The notes beneath the pieces were generated by a model that was not told where the DNA came from, did not search any database, and was given only the letters and a program-made list of their open reading frames with translations. Source: Solirubrobacterales bacterium (lineage in GTDB: Bacteria; Actinomycetota; Thermoleophilia; Solirubrobacterales; Solirubrobacteraceae). From it: a stretch of DNA of 16,954 nt. The stretch spans positions 1 to 16,954 of the forward strand of contig JAFMRN010000014.1 in assembly GCA_017354065.1 (NCBI GenBank). Direction: 5' to 3'. The translations under genes were made by a program, and so were the position numbers. Of the stretch, positions 16,522 through 16,954 are shown piece after piece (position 1 is the stretch's first letter; each line of letters starts with the position of its first letter).

Positions 16522-16954
16522 TCAGACCAGTTCGCGCGCCAGCCGCGCGCGGTACAACGCCAGCTCGCGCCGGCGTGCCGCGAACGGCGCCGGCCACAGC
16601 GCCAGCAGCCCGCCACAGATCATGATCGCGGCGCCGGCCCACAGCCAGGTGACAAGCGGTGAGATGATCAGCAGGAACTGAACCGGCACCGGGTGCTGGG
16701 TGTACTTCCGGGCGATCCCGGACACGGTCACGTCGCGCAGCTCGGGCAGCGTGGCGCGGCCCAGCACCGGATCGTTGTTGATCGCGTTGTTCTGCGCGGC
16801 AGGGCTCTCGCCCTTGGTCTTGGCGAGGATCGTTTGCAGGACCCCAAACAGCAGCTTGTTGCCCTGGTTGATGTCGCGGGTCATGGACGGCGTCGGCCCG
16901 GCCTGCACGACGCTCCAGATGTCGCGGAACGGTCCGGCATCGAGGCCGACCGAG
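16522..16954 (-). CDS. ccmF: Cytochrome c maturation haem lyase CcmF, C-terminal part
   Basis: The gene enters from the right edge; 143 residues to the stop are visible. Reading from the edge gives SVGLDAGPFRDIWSVVQAGP, a periplasmic stretch, then QHPVPVQFLLIISPLVTWLW and AGAAIMICGGLLALWP, and a basic cytoplasmic tail. The PLV-W-W-G-GG pattern in the last membrane helix, after a hydrophilic loop, is typical of the CcmF/NrfE haem-lyase C-terminus. The catalytic WWD region and most membrane helices are outside the window. A GTG at 16908-16906 is internal, not a start, because the frame stays open to the edge. The partner CcmI-like gene and secG follow on the same strand. The assignment is moderately strong, from the C-terminal pattern and neighbour. 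Confidence 0.72.
   Translation of the reverse strand, partial: SVGLDAGPFRDIWSVVQAGPTPSMTRDINQGNKLLFGVLQTILAKTKGESPAAQNNAINNDPVLGRATLPELRDVTVSGIARKYTQHPVPVQFLLIISPLVTWLWAGAAIMICGGLLALWPAPFAARRRELALYRARLARELV

Overview
This is a high-GC bacterial window whose genes point to an actinobacterium. A Thermoleophilia/Solirubrobacterales-type genome is my best guess, with moderate confidence. The evidence is the homodimeric (AceE-type) pyruvate dehydrogenase E1, the strong G/C preference at third codon positions, the short SecG, the CcmF-type haem lyase, frequent starts with weak or no Shine-Dalgarno, and -10-like hexamers placed as in leaderless genes. There is no sign of a phage, insertion sequence, CRISPR array, tRNA or rRNA. 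No gene-free gap exceeds about 170 bp.

Layout. (1) 1-1346, minus strand: an alpha/beta-hydrolase esterase followed, with a 4-base ATGA overlap, by an amidase-signature enzyme that runs off the left edge. (2) 1370-6644, plus strand: a complete pyruvate dehydrogenase operon, aceE-aceF-lpdA, with stop/start overlaps at both junctions. It diverges from the esterase across only 23 bp, which hold one near-symmetric TATA core. (3) 6684-7085, minus strand: a small unrecognised protein with three copies of a PAHDVLAAEEF-type motif, one membrane segment and an Arg-rich tail. (4) 7252-11051, plus strand: an ATP-dependent LonA protease, then an NAD(P)-dependent succinate-semialdehyde-type dehydrogenase. 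A strong hairpin follows. (5) 11095-12138, minus strand: a membrane-anchored Ser/Gly/Thr-rich surface protein with C-terminal heptads. (6) 12159-15845, plus strand: a signalling operon of hybrid histidine kinase (HAMP, PAS-like, kinase, receiver, degenerate receiver), HD-GYP cyclic-di-GMP phosphodiesterase and single-domain response regulator. (7) 15855-16954, minus strand: the end of ccmF, a CcmI-like membrane-anchored helical protein, and secG.

How the parts fit. PDH makes acetyl-CoA from pyruvate. Lon and the aldehyde dehydrogenase are ordinary housekeeping and catabolic enzymes. The signalling operon is a self-contained phosphorelay with a likely cyclic-di-GMP output and no DNA-binding domain of its own. 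The right-hand minus-strand cluster serves membrane and secretory functions (cytochrome c maturation and Sec translocation).

The items most worth a second look are the HDVLAAEEF repeat protein, the three 10-bp-phased GTAAG half-sites upstream of lon, the shared TATA core at the PDH promoter, the kinase/HD-GYP/receiver module with its pseudo-receiver, and the heptad-tailed surface protein. All functional assignments come from reading motifs by eye; no database search was run.
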